This document shows positions 1 through 13,367 of a stretch of 64,000 nucleotides of DNA, one piece after another; the first letter of the stretch is position 1, and every line of letters begins with the position of its first letter. The notes beneath the pieces are model-generated. The model was not told where the DNA came from and ran no database searches. It saw only the letters and a list, made by a program, of their open reading frames with translations. Where the stretch lies: the NCBI GenBank assembly GCA_024220505.1, contig JAKZZE010000009.1:692001-756000 (forward strand), given 5' to 3'. The position numbers were made by a program, and so were the translations under genes. Source of the DNA: Rhizopus arrhizus (lineage: Eukaryota > Mucoromycota > Mucoromycetes > Mucorales > Rhizopodaceae).

Positions 1-124
1 AGCTTTCAAATGGACGAATGGAAAAGCTATTTTCGCTTCGGGTACCGCATTTGATGAAGTTCAATTGCCTAATGGAGTGATTGGAAAAACTAATCTTTGC
101 AACAATGCATATAGTTTTCCTGTG

Positions 125-155
<31 letters not shown>

Positions 156-528
156 GAAAAAAAGAAAAAAAGAAAAAAAGAAAAAAAGAAAAAAAATTGT
201 ATGTTTATTAAAGCTTTATATCAAGGGTATTGGCCTTGGAGTTACTGTATCAAAGGCTTCAAGAGTAACTGATAGAATGTTTTTGGAGACTGCCCGCACA
301 ATTGCAGAAATGGCAACTCCTGATCAATTAAAACAAGGTCAATTGTTCCCTCCTATTGACAAATTAAGACAAGTTGCCCTTGATATAGGAACAAGAGTCT
401 GTGAGATTGCTTATGAAGATGGAGTGGCCACTACTGTCCTAAAAGAAGGAGAATTACTAAGTGAAATTGTTAGAAAGTCAGCTTATGAACCAGAATATAC
501 GCCTCTAGTCTATCAACCCAGATTTTAA
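1..528 (+). CDS. Malic enzyme, C-terminal part (5' end outside window)
   Basis: Partial gene. Exon 1..121 encodes FKWTNGKAIFASGTAFDEV..CNNAYSFP and joins 226..528, which begins GIGLGVTVSKASRVTD and ends at a TAA at 526-528. The intron at 122..225 starts GTGAGT and ends CAAG. The FASG(T)xF and NN.Y.FPG(I)GLG signatures are those of the NAD(P)-binding domain of malic enzymes, which oxidatively decarboxylate malate to pyruvate and so supply NADPH or mitochondrial NADH; coenzyme preference cannot be told from this fragment. The intron is almost entirely A-rich, with a run of A followed by G residues spaced every 8 bases. The gene converges on the peptidase gene downstream, with about 58 bp between the two stop codons. 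Confidence 0.9.
122..225 (+). repeat. A-rich intron with period-8 microsatellite
   Basis: The malic enzyme intron contains an uninterrupted A run from about 128 to 155, then G at 156, 164, 172, 180 and 188, that is a (GAAAAAAA)n repeat. It is a simple sequence repeat likely to vary in length between strains. Confidence 0.8.
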
Positions 529-586
529 ACAGCAAAAAAGCTGCCTTACTTTAATATAAATAAAGAAAACATGCAAATTTTATTGT

Positions 587-3500
587 TTATACTACATGGA
601 AATCAATCAAAGGAACCGGAGCAGGACTTAATTCTACGCTATTTTTAAATTCAACAACATTTGTAATTATTTTGTTTCCTTCAGAAAGTTTAGTATGATC
701 TCTTTCTTTCTCTATTTGGTTGCCGTTTGTTTGACCATTGGCCATCGACAGTCTACGTGCAGTTTTTTGATTTTCGACGTTAACCAAAGAGCCATCTGCT
801 GATTCAGTTTCACGCATAGCTAATACCAACTTGGCCATTAACAATTCAATTTCATCTTCATCTGCTTTGCTTTCATCAGCCAATAATTCACGCAAGTTAG
901 CTTCAATGCTGGCTTCACCTGCATCTCCCTTTTCTACTGCAGAACGAACATCTTCAATACTAAGACGTGTAACCCCTTGAGAGACAAGACAGGTGTGCAA
1001 AGACTCGATGTTGACCTTGAACTTCTTGGTTTTATCTGACGATTTTTGAGATTGAATGTGAACAGAAAGTTTACGGAAGCTAGGGGAGTGAGGATCAATG
1101 TATTTGGCCATGAATTGAATCAAGTCATCCTTCTTGATAAGTTTTAACTCTTTAATGTCTTGGTCTACTTGATCAAATTCATAGTATCCAGAATGGATAT
1201 GACCCCAGTACTTCCCACCTTCTTGGCCAAGGTTTTTATCCTTCTCAAGCTTTTTGCTAATAACAGATTGTACTTGAGCATTGTATTCTTCAGGCGTCAT
1301 CTTTTCAACAAGTCTTATTAATTTATCCAAAAATTCTTCAATACGGTTTTCAAGATAGATAGTATCTCGCTCACTTTGTATAATAAAGCGCAATCCCATA
1401 GAACCTACTTGTCTACGAACACCGCTAAATACCAGGTAACCGAGTTGTTCTTTTGTACGCAATTGATCAAAGCAAGGTTCTTGAGCAATTTGTGCCAAAA
1501 GAGTCAATCTGGCACGAAGTGCTTTTTCAGTGACATTACCAACTTGAATGATGTATTCAATACCAGAATTCACGTTGTTAGGGTCCTCTACTTCGCGTTT
1601 ATATACCCATTTAGTGCCAGTAGGAAGCATAAGGCTGTGACTACCCTTCAGTTGGCTTGGGGACAGTTCCTTGGGCTTCAAAAGATCGATGACATCATGA
1701 AGCATCTTTTGTGCGTCTTCCTTAACAATGTTACCGTGAACAAGAGATTCGATATGTAATTGAGAAAGTACAGTAGGATAAAATGCTTGGATGTCTTCAG
1801 CAGTAATAGCGTCCAACTCGCTTAATTTTTCAGCATTTGTCCACATCAAATCTTGAGTGAGATAAGATAAATAGTAAAGGGCGTGTTGATATGGTGGTTC
1901 GAGTGAGAAATTTTTATAAGATCGACGAAGTAGTTCTTTAAGTAATTTGAAACGTTCAGGATCCACTTCAAAATTGCGCATTTTTTGGATAACTTTCTCT
2001 AGTAAAACGGGAAGTTTGTCGTTATAACCGCTAATAGCAAGCTATTACAGAATGTGTTATTTTTTTTAAAAAAATTATCATTATAAGTTATACTTACAAG
2101 CATGCCTTCTAATTGGTTCTCAATGTTATAACATAATCCAGCAACTTCAGCATCATAAGCATATTCATTCAAAGAATCCTTTAGTAAATCAGCGTACAAA
2201 CGGGCTTTGACACAGTTTGAGGGCGTGGCATAGACAAGAGGAGATCTAAGCAAAATCCAAACATTGGCTCTAGGAACCCAAAATGTGTCGTCTTTTTTAT
2301 GCCATAAACGAAGCATGGGTGAGTTTTCAATAAGATCTGGCCTTTTTACTGGGTTTGTAATATCTCCCTTGTTGGTTTCAAAGTTAGTTGGAATAAAGGC
2401 ATTTTCTCCAGGTAATATCAGAGCACTGTCAGATTGAAGGTTCTTTAATGTCTATGTAAATAATTGATGATTAAATAAGGATTCATATAAGAATTGACTA
2501 TATCGTTCACCTCAACTAAATCGCTATCAAAATCAACAACTGTATATTCTGATTCATACCAACGTTCTTTTTCAGTGAACTTGATACCATTAGGTGGGGA
2601 ATGGCAAGCCAGCATGAAACGGAAGTTGTCGGGACGGAGCCAATCTAAATTTTCTTTAATAAGTTCTGCATCATAGTGACGAATCAAGCTAGGTCCGCTC
2701 AAAACATATTGCGAAGGATACCCATGTTGCATTAAGCCGGCTAAGCGAGAAGTATACTGAGATGGTGGATATTTCTCCTTGAATCTGAACGCTAAAGACG
2801 CTAAAGATTGTACTTCTTCGAAGATTCGCTGTTGTACGCCTTCTTGTTTTAAAAGGTTAATGTATTTAAAGATAGTGAAAATGACATCTCTGTAACGATC
2901 TATTGAGCTTTGTTAATTTGCTGGATACAATAATAATCCATGATGACTTACTCAATCCTTCTTCAGTCAAATCAACACTAATTCTCATAAATTCGAACCC
3001 AATACCACCATGGATTGTGCCTACTTGAAGATAATTTGCCCATCCATTCTTTTTTAACAAAGATAAAATAGATCCACGTCCTTCATGTCCAATTAAATGG
3101 GATAGATATCTACCAGGCTATTTTTATGATGAACATTGAATCATATCTACAAGTAATAAACAATATTCATACCTGAACAGCATACAAAGGGCGTTGATCT
3201 GGAAAAGGGAATGTCATTTCAAGTGAACGAACCTCTTTGACAGGTTTGACAAAAATTTGTTTCTAAAAAGGAAATAAGTATATACAATAAAAAGATGCGA
3301 ATTTTCTTCTTTCTAATACCATAAGCTCGTTTGCAGTAAGTGGATGACCAGGAAAACTAGGAGCTTCAATATTTTTGTTACGAACGTGCTTAAATTTATC
3401 AACTGCCCACTCTGTGAGTTGATCAAGTGATTCTAATATATAATGTAAATACGCATAGTCATATACAAACATAAAGTAACTCTACCTCTGCCGAGAATAC

Positions 3501-4305
3501 AAAGCTTCATGATATTTGCAGAGTAATAAGTATCGTGAAACTTCAATAACTCCTGGCGTATGTCCTGTCCATTCTTCTTTGGATCCTCATACAAAGTTTC
3601 GAGGTTACCAGTACCAAAATGACAATAGGGATGGTTTGGATTACTGAGTGACTTTTCCAGTTGAAACATACGCCAGCTATCCTGCTGTCTATTCTTCTTA
3701 TGCTCTATGTACAATGTTATTATCATACGATTTGTGATACAAAAAAGAGGAGCTACCTGAATCAACTGCCTTTAATTCTCTTTCTGTACAACTGTCAGAG
3801 AAAAGGGGGCTGATGAAGAATTGGGCAAAACGATCCAAAGCTCCTTCAAGATGTTCTTGACCAACTTCAAAATAATAGTTTGTGTCTTCAACCCCAGTAA
3901 ATGCATTAGAGAAACCGGAATGTTCTGACAAATACTGATTATAATCATTTTCCTTGGGGTATTTTTCTGTTCCCATAAATAGCAAATGCTCACAAAAATG
4001 TGCTAAACCTTGTAACGTAGGCTATAGTTATATAAACCATGTGAGAAACCAAGAATATCACGCATTGGTCCATATACACTTACTGGATCACTGATATGTC
4101 CAACATGGACGTCTAAAGCAGCACTCGCTTTATCTGTATCTTTATCGTGTACTAGCAGTACTTCGAGGTCATTCGAAGCTAGTTTGATGAGACGGTAATC
4201 ACGATCATCATTATCTGATTTTTCCAAACTTTTCTTATAAAGCCAATAATTTCCGTTCAGTTCCCAGTCTGAGCTAGATGGGGATGTTTCTTTAGTTGCA
4301 ATCAT
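587..4305 (-). CDS. Insulysin-like M16 zinc metallopeptidase
   Basis: Nine exons on the minus strand: 4305..4084, 4021..3757, 3704..3486, 3432..3320, 3262..3173, 3117..2952, 2899..2511, 2451..2098, 2041..587; the frame stays open for 1090 residues. The inverted zinc motif HFCEH lies at residues 82-86, in the context [18 protein letters not shown], and the third ligand is E154 or E156 in [10 protein letters not shown]. The later M16 modules are also recognisable ([37 protein letters not shown]). This is the insulin-degrading-enzyme/Ste23-like branch, which degrades short peptides and, in yeast, trims a-factor. The start at 4305 is the first ATG in frame; open reading continues upstream without an ATG, so another 5' exon is possible. 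The C-terminal extension of about 100 residues is low in complexity and acidic. Confidence 0.93.
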
Positions 4306-7300
4306 TGTACAATTTGATCTAAGCAAAAGACTTGGTGTATTTTTATGCAAAATGTAAGGACGTCTACAGTAATAAGCAAAAAAGATTGTTAGATATATCG
4401 CTTTTAAAAATAAAATGATTATATGAAAATAAAAACTTTACAAAGAATGAAGACAAGAAAGAGTAAAAAGTCTAAACATTCAATGTCCTTTTTATTCACA
4501 CCCAAAAAAAGAACCTTTTACTGGTTTTTTCTAAATAGTTCGCTGAGTGAAAATAGATTTTTACTCAGACTGCAAAAATTGATTCGCTCACTTTTGTTTG
4601 AAGGTTTATTTTAGTGCCACCTCTGGACGGGCACTATTATAAATTAAAGAAATAAATTAATGCAATAAACTAATAAGGTATTGAGTTATTAGCTTTATGC
4701 ACTTTACGCTGATGTAAATTTTCTTGATAAATTCTTTTAGGTAATATTATAACCCTTGGCGACACTTCATTTATCCAAAAAGTCGAGTCTTCAAAGATAT
4801 ATTTCTATAAATTCAAAATATCACAAGCGATTACATGAAAGAGGTCAAGATTCCGGCACAACAGTGTTTTGGCTGCTGTCTGAGATGACCAAAGTGTTTA
4901 ATCAAAAGATAATAGCAATAGTTGCTTAAGGAATCAACGCGCTAATATATTCAGCATTGGCCATTTGACTGGACAAGACCACAAGAAGCGCTCATCTGTT
5001 TCAATTCAACCACACAGCATATACTCTTCATCTATAACTTTGTTAGGTATTACTTTACATAGATAGGAGCGTGAATTAACCTTTGAGTAATAAAGTTGCC
5101 ATAGAATGGTTTGCATTGGATGAGGAATTAGAAAATGCCAGAACTTGTTTGGAGAGGATTTGTTAGCTCTAAGATAGTTTGGCATGTCACTGTCTAAAGG
5201 AAGCATACCAAGCTTTCTGATCTACTTTATGAATAGCTTTTCGATTTAAATACCATCTGGTAAAAGTGAAATAAAAAGAGAGGCAAACTGATGCGTAAGT
5301 CGTTGATAAAATCCCAAGACCGTGGTTAGACGGGCTTTTGAGGGTAACAAGAATTTTCTTCAATTGCTTGGTTGGTACACATAAGATCGCTGTACATCAG
5401 CTTTGTTTTGTTACCGTCTACATTGAAAGTTTGAGCGGCAGCTTATTTGCAATGTATAAGCTTAAACAATTAAACAGACTATGATAAATGTCTTTAATAT
5501 TTCTTTTCTCACATTTCACTAATAAGCTTATGCATAATTTAGTATGAAGTAGCCAGTCCTGTCACTATCATAGCAAGCTTTATTTCGACTAATATGGCAT
5601 TATTATTGTGTATTTGTAAGTTATCTTTATTATTGAATATTCTACGATTTGAATAAGAGAATATAAAAGAATATAAGGAAAGAAAAGGAATAAGGGATAG
5701 AGGTAGAAAATAAGACATCATTTATCCATGAATGTACTATGGTAAAATACTTGCTTATTTGATAAATCAAGGCAAGCAAACGGATTTATACAAAAAATAA
5801 ACTTCATCACAATTGATAAAAGTTCTCTTCGAATGCTTGATGGGTACAGTATTTGTAAATCATACCGGAATAATAACTTATAACAAACAAATATAGATGT
5901 CTATTTAAAATAAATACAATACGCGTCATAGATTCTTTGTTTTTTTGTTTATTATTATTTTTATTCTAAAGTCGTTTAGAACGAAATTACGTATTTGAGT
6001 TAACTCATAACGCTATGTGAAGCTGAGATAAAAATATTTTAACTATTAGAGCAATGTCTGCGTTAAATCAAATAATAATATGCGTAAGCACATCGAATAC
6101 TCTTCACTGGTTCGATAAAAGCACTGCATCTCGTCATTAAATTTACTGATTTTTATTCTCAGTTGGAACTTGCTTACTTTCCTATTTTGTGGTTTAGTCC
6201 TTTGCGCGTGCAGCAGCGGAATTTATAATTCAGCGACTAAATTGGACCCAAGACGATGATGTATAGATGCGAATACTTAATGTTATTAACACTTTATTAA
6301 AATAAGGTAATAGTCGAAAAAGTGCTTATGTTAGATCATGTATAAAACTGTATAATATACATAGTAGATGTGATTAATTGTCATAAACTTCAAAGAAAAA
6401 AGTCTGCTTTTGTCATCAGCTTTTTTGACCTATACTTTACGATAAATTTTTAATTCTTAGGACAAATTCATGCTGTCAACATTCTACTATTAAAAATGAT
6501 AAGTCAAAGGCATGGTTTAGCATTAATAAATAGGATGGATCGTACTGCTTATAATGGAACCCAGCATGTCATAGACAATTTCTATTGAGCTCGATTCATA
6601 TGAGTTTCTACTATCACCATCGACATCACTGCTATTGGCATCTTCTCTTTCAACATTTTTTATCAAATTGCGAGCAACGTCTGTATTGCGATTAAAATAG
6701 AAGACAATAAAAAAGATATGATCCATTCATATTTTGGATTAATGTCTACAACTATTGACACACGAAACTATCTTGTTTCTCTCTTTTTTTCACATCCAAT
6801 TGAAAGTAAAGTAAAATATAGAGAAAAACTGATAATATATAAGCTTCTTGAATATTTTTACTGAGTGATGATATGCGAGAGAGTTCATTAAATGCAAATC
6901 ATTTTATAAAATTGACAACTTTAAAGCCAGAGTTGAAAAAAGGTATACGACGAAAGTTGTTTGAGTGCAGTAATGACTCTACAATCCATAGTGTACATAG
7001 ATATAGCTTTAAATTATATAATATGGGCCTTGTGTAATCTCACATAACATTTAAGCATTTAGAAAGGTAAATAAGACAGCACCTATTGGAAGCCACTTTT
7101 GGTATTAAAAAAAGCATACAAACTTAATGTTATACATGATAAAATAAGCTTACTACTGAAATTCTTTCCTGCTTGAGTCCAAATTTGATAGACCACCAAC
7201 CTACCTACAAAACAAATGTAAAGAAAATTTTGTTGAATTCATGGTCAATATCACGCATAGCATATCTTTAAGGTATATTGAAAAAGAGTTGCAAAAAGAA

Positions 7301-8228
7301 TACACAATAGAGTTGAAGTATCTGCTTATTAAATATGAAAAAATAAAGCCTACTTTTCTTAAAAAGCAAAGGTTGATTAACGGGATCAATCATGAGAAGA
7401 TGTACATCTGATCCTAAAAAGCAAGAGATGGCAGTAAAAGGTATCCAAGTGCTAATACAATACCTTAAGCTGAGGAATTTTAAGGGAAGAATGGTGCGCG
7501 TCAACGTGTCTTCTGATTACTATCCTTGATGAATCAAGCTCTATCCCTAAAGTTTATCCATCGTGAGGGGTTCATATTTGGGCCAAAGCAATTTTCTGAA
7601 CTAATAACAAAAGGGGCGCCAGCTCACTCGTTATGATTCAAATAGCCTAGATTAACAATAATCACTTATTAATATAACCCAAGCATGACCCTATCGCACT
7701 AGTCGTCACTGATAAAAAAAAAGATTATTATGGTCTACCATGTTACTCGAAATAGCTTTTGGCTTGATGCTTTGTAACAAAAGCGCAGGTATTTATTGTT
7801 GTAACCACGCGCGCTATCTAAGGGCTGCAAATAAGATAAGAACCGGCTTTCACAATCACGTTACTGGATGACACCAAGTAGCTAAATCATCAAATCTGCA
7901 CATTAAATCACCAATATGCGTTAGGCTACAATGCAGCCCAGATAGTATGAATAGACTGACAATCGAACATCATAAAACTGCCAATATATGTTTTTTGTGT
8001 TGTTCTTACAGCCTTTTCATTTTGTAAATATATGCTTTTTTTTTTTTCTAGTTTATCTTCATTAATAGATATCATTTGAGAAGGCAAATAGTGGATAAAA
8101 CTACAATGTCTATCGTTCTAATCGTTTAAGATACTCTTTAAAATAACAAGTTAAATTATATATAAATAAATATTATAGCTTAAGCAAATATATAAGCTTA
8201 AATAGTAGATATACAAAAATTATAATGT
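4306..8228. other. Gene-poor gap between peptidase and COX10
   Basis: Very AT-rich with dense stops in all frames. Apart from the decayed LINE end at about 4600-5290 I see no gene, no RNA gene and no clear repeat. Short open stretches at 6523-6726 and 7201-7504 (minus) have no recognisable motif. Confidence 0.5.
4600..5290 (-). mobile_element. Decayed LINE 3' end (old copy)
   Basis: The minus strand from about 5210 to 4610 resembles the truncated LINE at 18186-18814. Both share the reverse-transcriptase C-terminal zinc-binding region (an ILW.LY.SK..(T/S)RS.L.K..PN motif followed by a Y/R-x-L-C-G zinc-finger start) and a 3' end reading G/TGCCxCCT..ACG on the plus strand. Stops and frame changes break it, and no target-site duplication is visible, so it is older than the 18-kb copy. 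Confidence 0.55.
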
Positions 8229-9399
8229 TTATTCTTCATCAATCTCCTCAATAATCTCTTCATATGAATCTATATTTTCATTTTCTACTGTATACACTTT
8301 GTGCACCATCATTAATCCCAGTAATACAGGTAAATGAACTATACTACCAAAAAATAGTTGCCTTGCACTTTTTTCATTACTTTGATTTTAAATGAGTTAA
8401 TGAAAATCTCTTTTACGATTTTTATACTTACCTCTTATGCCAAAATTTGACAGCACCATACAATAATGCTGCATTCACAATCGACGAGTCGAATGCAAAA
8501 ACCCATGAAGTCATATCTAAGTAAGGCATGCTCCAGCACAAAGGAAACATGGCTAGCGAATACCTCAGAGATACACGTGCATTTAATTTGGGGTCAGTCA
8601 CTGCCATCATACGATATCCTGCTTTTGAATAATCGGCTCTAAGGTTCCAGGCCAAAGCATTAAAGTGAGGAAATTGCCAAGCGTAAAGAATCGTTCCTAA
8701 TACCCAAGCACCAGCATCAAGGCTGTTTGTCACAGCAGCCCAGCCCATCATAGGTGGAATGGCCCCTACCACTGCTCCTGCCCAAGTGTTTGCTATTGAA
8801 GAGCGTTTCATAGGAGTATAAACTGCTGTGTATAGTAAAATGTTGCCTGCACCTAATGCAGCAGTGAGAGGGTTGACCATTGTGGCAAGTGTTGCCACAC
8901 CGGCCGTGCCTGATAATATGCCAAAGTTGAATGCATGTATTGGTGTCAAAGCACGTCTGCCTAATACACGGTTTCTAGTTCTTAGCATTTGAGCATCATA
9001 AGGTATTTCAATCCATTGGTTGATGGCATTAGCTGAGGAAATACAAAGACCGGTTCCAACTGTTGTATACAGCAAAGTTGAAACGTCAATGGCGCCAGGA
9101 GCCATGGCATAACCTGCCATTGTTGTAAGAGCTACTAATCCAGCTAATTTCGACTTGCTTAATTCTTTGTATAGTCCTGGTAAATTTGAAAGAGTGGCCG
9201 GTGTAATAGGTTTAAATTTAGTTCCCCTGTAAACTGTTGGCTCTACTGCTATTGATGGAGAGGGTGATTGAATAGAGCAATGTGTAGAAGAAGGATTATT
9301 TGTCGTTGAAGTAGTTGTGATAATTCGAGTATGCTTCAAGCCACAAAAGTTCTTTTGCCGAGAAACTGAAGAAAACAAGCATCTTCCTGATCGCAACAT
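8229..9399 (-). CDS. COX10: Protoheme IX farnesyltransferase, mitochondrial
   Basis: Two exons, 9399..8432 and 8367..8229, 368 residues. It is a UbiA-family membrane prenyltransferase that turns heme B into heme O for cytochrome c oxidase. Seen: a basic, Ser-rich N-terminus typical of a mitochondrial presequence; the prenyl-binding motif NQWIEIPYDAQMLRTRNR; the second motif region YTPMKRSSIANTWAG; and repeated hydrophobic helices (GAVVGAIPPMMGW, ATMAGYAMAPGA). The short last exon supplies a final hydrophobic helix and an acidic tail. I take the ATG at 9399; an in-frame TTG nine bases upstream is not a likely start. Confidence 0.93.
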
Positions 9400-9641
9400 G
9401 TTTGACAAGCAAGCTTTATATTATTTTTTTTTTTTTATCAAAAAAACTTTGATTTGAAACACCGAAATCAATGTAAGCTTTTTTGAGGTTGGAAGCCACT
9501 TATAAGTGTGTTACAATAGACGTTGAAACATGTACAAAGATAAACGAATACATTGGAGAACATGTATTATAAGATACCATTGGGACAAAATAAACTTTAT
9601 TTTAGTTTTGAAATTTAATTACAAGGAAAAATAAAAGGAAT

Positions 9642-12548
9642 TTACAATTTGCTTTCGCGACTTGTAGGATTGAGTTCAACAGCTGCATTGGAAATAGCAA
9701 TGACGTCTCGCTCAATGACGCGTGTTTGGAAAATAACCTTATTTCCTTCCTTCCACATGGAAGTTTCAAGGGTCTCTCCAGGAAATACATGTTTGGCAAA
9801 GCGGGCCTTGATATTCTTGAACGCAGCAGGATCGTTGTTACCAAATGTTTTCAAAACATGCTTGCCAGAAATACCAAACGAGCAAAGACCGTGAAGAATA
9901 GGAACATCAAATCCACCAATGGATGACATTTCAGGATCAATGTGTAGGGGATTGTAGTCACCACTCAAACGGTAAAGGGCAGCTTGATCCTCGTTTGTCT
10001 TTTCAGTCATAATAGCATCAGGTTTACGATTAGGGACCTTATTGGCTGCAGTGGCGGCACCTCTGTCTTCACCCTTTTGCTTACCATTGAACCCACCACT
10101 TCCACGAATGAACAATGTAAATTCGTTTTCGAAAACAACTTCTCCAGACTCATCTACAGTAGTGACACCGACAACAACGGAAGCTCCCTTGCCTTTATCT
10201 AAAACGTCAATAAGATGTGCTGTGGATTTAAGAGTACCACTAGTGGGAATAGGCTTTTTAAGAGACAAGAATTGCTCGCCGTGTAGCAACATCATAGGAT
10301 TAAAGTTGGGAAGGAAGTCACCAAAAGGTACAGTGTTCATGGCTGTGAAAGAAGGAATGACACCAAATGTAGGCAAAACGGCAAAATCAGCATGATTTTC
10401 ATACACATACTGAAGGTCAGTGCGCTTGCAGCCAACGCCCAATGCATATAAGATAGCTTCGCGTTCTCCATAAGAGAATTCAAGTGTTTCAGATACTAAT
10501 TTTCTGGCAGCTTCAAGGTCAAAGCCTCCTTCCTTGGACTCTTCTTCAGCAACGTTGCTAAAATTTTCCATAAAGCCTTGGAAAGAATCTTGTGTACTGT
10601 TGGGATTAGTTGCACGACCATCGTCAAAATCACAAATACGTGCCCATGCTGAGGCAACTTGCTCAGGGGTCAATGTGCGGTTGGCAGGGAAGCCAACACC
10701 TCCAGAACGCTGCCATCTAACTTGAGCAACCCATCCACTACCAACTTCAAAGATATTGCCAGTTTCTTCATTGCTGCTATGACCAAGATAGGCAACGAGG
10801 GGGGCAACATATTCAGGTTTGAATGCTTCAACCATTTCAGGAGGCATGACAGTAGCAGTCATACGAGTACCAGCATTAGGAGCAATGACATTACAAATGA
10901 TATTCTTTCTTTGTCCTTCAAGGGCTAAGGTACGAGTAAGGCCCACAACACCAAGCTTAGCAGCACTATAATTTGTTTGTCCAAAGTTACCATAGAGACC
11001 AACGGCAGAAGCAGTGTTGATGATGCGACCATAGCTCTGTTTAACAAAGTGAGGCCATGCAGCCTTGATAACTTTGTAGGTACCTCTCAAATGAACTCTG
11101 TGGACCAAATCCCAGTCTTCATCAGTCATACGAGCAAAAGATTTATCACGAAGGATACCAGCATTGTTAACAATGATATCAATACGACCGAAAGCTTTGA
11201 GTGCTGTTTCAACAACCTTTTCACCATCTTCAACAGAGTCATAGTTAGCAACAGCCTTGCCACCCGCCTTACGAATTTCATCAACAACAAGGTCGGCAGC
11301 GCGACTGTCTGATCCTTGACCGTGGGCGGAACCTCCAAGATCGTTGACAACAACAGAAGCACCTAGTTTGGCAAAAAGCAAGGCGTAAGCCTTACCAAGG
11401 CCACCACCGGCACCAGTGACAATAGCGACTTGACCATCATATCTCAAAGGTTCAGCCTTAGGATTAAGAGGCGCTTGTTTAGCACGCTCGAGAAGGGCCA
11501 AGAAATCGGTATCCATGACGGAGGTGGGATACTCGTTATTTTTTTCGAAATCAGTGATTTCATTCCATTTGGCACCTACAGCAGCAGGGCCGAAGGTTTC
11601 ATCAGCTTTAAAGACAGCACCAGCAGAACGTTCCCATCTCAACTTGGAAACGAAGCCACCACCAACTTCAAAGATGCCACCGTTATCCTTAGTATCTTCA
11701 TGACAAAGGTAACCAACAACAGGAGTAACGAATTCAGGTTTAAGAGATGCAAGGATTTCAGGAGGTAAGACAGTCTCGGTCCTAACGTGGGAAAGATGAG
11801 TAAAATTCACATGCATATGTTAAATGTGCTCTATTTACATTCTGGAAGCCGCCATAGGCGCAATGGTGTTACAGTGGATATTATCTTTAGAGCCTTCTTT
11901 AGCCAAGGAATTACTAAAGCTTGCAAGAGCAAGTTTAGCTAATACAATAAATAAGTATGTTTATATCAATTTTTAATCTATTTTCTTACCAGCACTATAA
12001 TTAGCTTGACCAAAATTACCATATAAACCTGCAGCAGAAGCAGTCATGATAATACGACCGTATTTCTGCTTTCTCATGATTGGCCAAGCAGCCTTTGTCA
12101 CTGCATACGAACCTTTAACGTGAACAGCTTGAATGATATCCCAGTCAGCATCCGTAATTCTAGCAAATGACTTATCACGGAGAATGCCTGCGTTATTAAC
12201 AATAATATCAACGCGTCCAAAAGCTTTCATGGCGGTTTCAACAATTTTTGCACCATCTTCGACAGAGTTGTAATTAGCAACTGCTTTACCACCATTCTTC
12301 AAGATTTCGTTGACAACGACATCAGCAGCTTTGGAACTAGAACCGTCACCAGCATTTGAGGCACCAAGGTCATTTACAACAACACTAGCTCCACGACTAG
12401 AAAAGAAGAGAGCATATGCTTTACCGATACCTAAAAGTATAGAAAAATATGAGTTTTATTGAGCTTAATGGATAATATTGTCGTCTTCACCTCCTCCTGC
12501 ACCAGTGATAATAGCGACTCTTCCATCAAAGCGAATATCCTTTGTCAT
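9642..12548 (-). CDS. FOX2: Peroxisomal multifunctional beta-oxidation enzyme type 2 (Fox2-like)
   Basis: Four exons, 12548..12491, 12430..11990, 11938..11839 and 11781..9642, 912 residues. Order: SDR domain A ([12 protein letters not shown]; active site NYSA-x-K), SDR domain B ([34 protein letters not shown]), then a MaoC-type 2-enoyl-CoA hydratase 2 domain ([14 protein letters not shown] and [10 protein letters not shown]). Together these hydrate enoyl-CoA and oxidise the (3R)-hydroxyacyl-CoA. The protein ends in ...SRESKL, a perfect C-terminal PTS1 signal, so the site is the peroxisome. There is no SCP2 domain, as is usual for fungal Fox2 and unlike animal MFE-2. All introns lie in domain A, and the rest is one long exon. 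Confidence 0.95.
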
Positions 12549-13367
12549 ATTTATTAATTCTCTTAAAGTAAAAGAAAAGAAAATAAATGAATAAAAAACA
12601 AACGAAAAGTAATAATTATTTATATTTTAAAATAATTTCATATGAAAATGTGGGGATGAAAAGTCAGTTTGTGCCATGTGATCGCTTTGTTAAATTATTT
12701 AAAGTTTTAAATTAGAGACTGAGCGTGTTATTTCACGATTACAATATCAATCCTATGAAAGTAGGTGGAATGGCAGGTAAGAAAAATTTATATAATAAAT
12801 TATTTGTCATGGCAAATGCGTACGCGGTCACTCCGATGTCTACTATTGGGTGTTTCACAGTTTCTTCCTAAAATTTTGGATATAAAATTTAAAAGTCAGA
12901 ATTGTGGTTACAAAAATTATAGATTTGCTAGTTTCATTACTTTTCAAGTATCTATACAAAATCAACACATTTACTATTTTTTATATAAAGAATTAATTAG
13001 ATCAATATTTATATGCTCTTAATCATAGCTAATATAATGTTTTATTATTGAATTATTTTTTTGAAAAAGTGAATGGTGCTTTAGAGTCACAATATGTATA
13101 ATTTACAAGCAGATAAATTATCATAATACCAGACTTGGCTGTTACTCAACATTTACATTTTTAAGAAAGAAAAAAAGATTTTTGTATTAAAATAATCTTA
13201 CATTTTGTTTTCGTTTGTTACGTTATACAAGACATGTTCAAGTTTATTAAGTTACGTGTGACTTAGAAGTTAATATCACATGTTTAGAAAACAATTTTAC
13301 TTTGGTCATCCTATTTATCTCCCATTTGGTTTAGTAACCACTTTATGCTTATTTGATATAAAACTCT
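12549..13367. other. Intergenic, no gene seen
   Basis: AT-rich spacer upstream of the Fox2 gene and downstream of the SLX4-like gene. A short open stretch at 12765-13022 (plus) has no recognisable motif and no convincing start. Confidence 0.5.

Noticed and set aside
10042..11768. Several plus-strand open frames of 60-117 codons
   Set aside because: Antisense shadows of the Fox2 coding exon, with no independent motif or start context.
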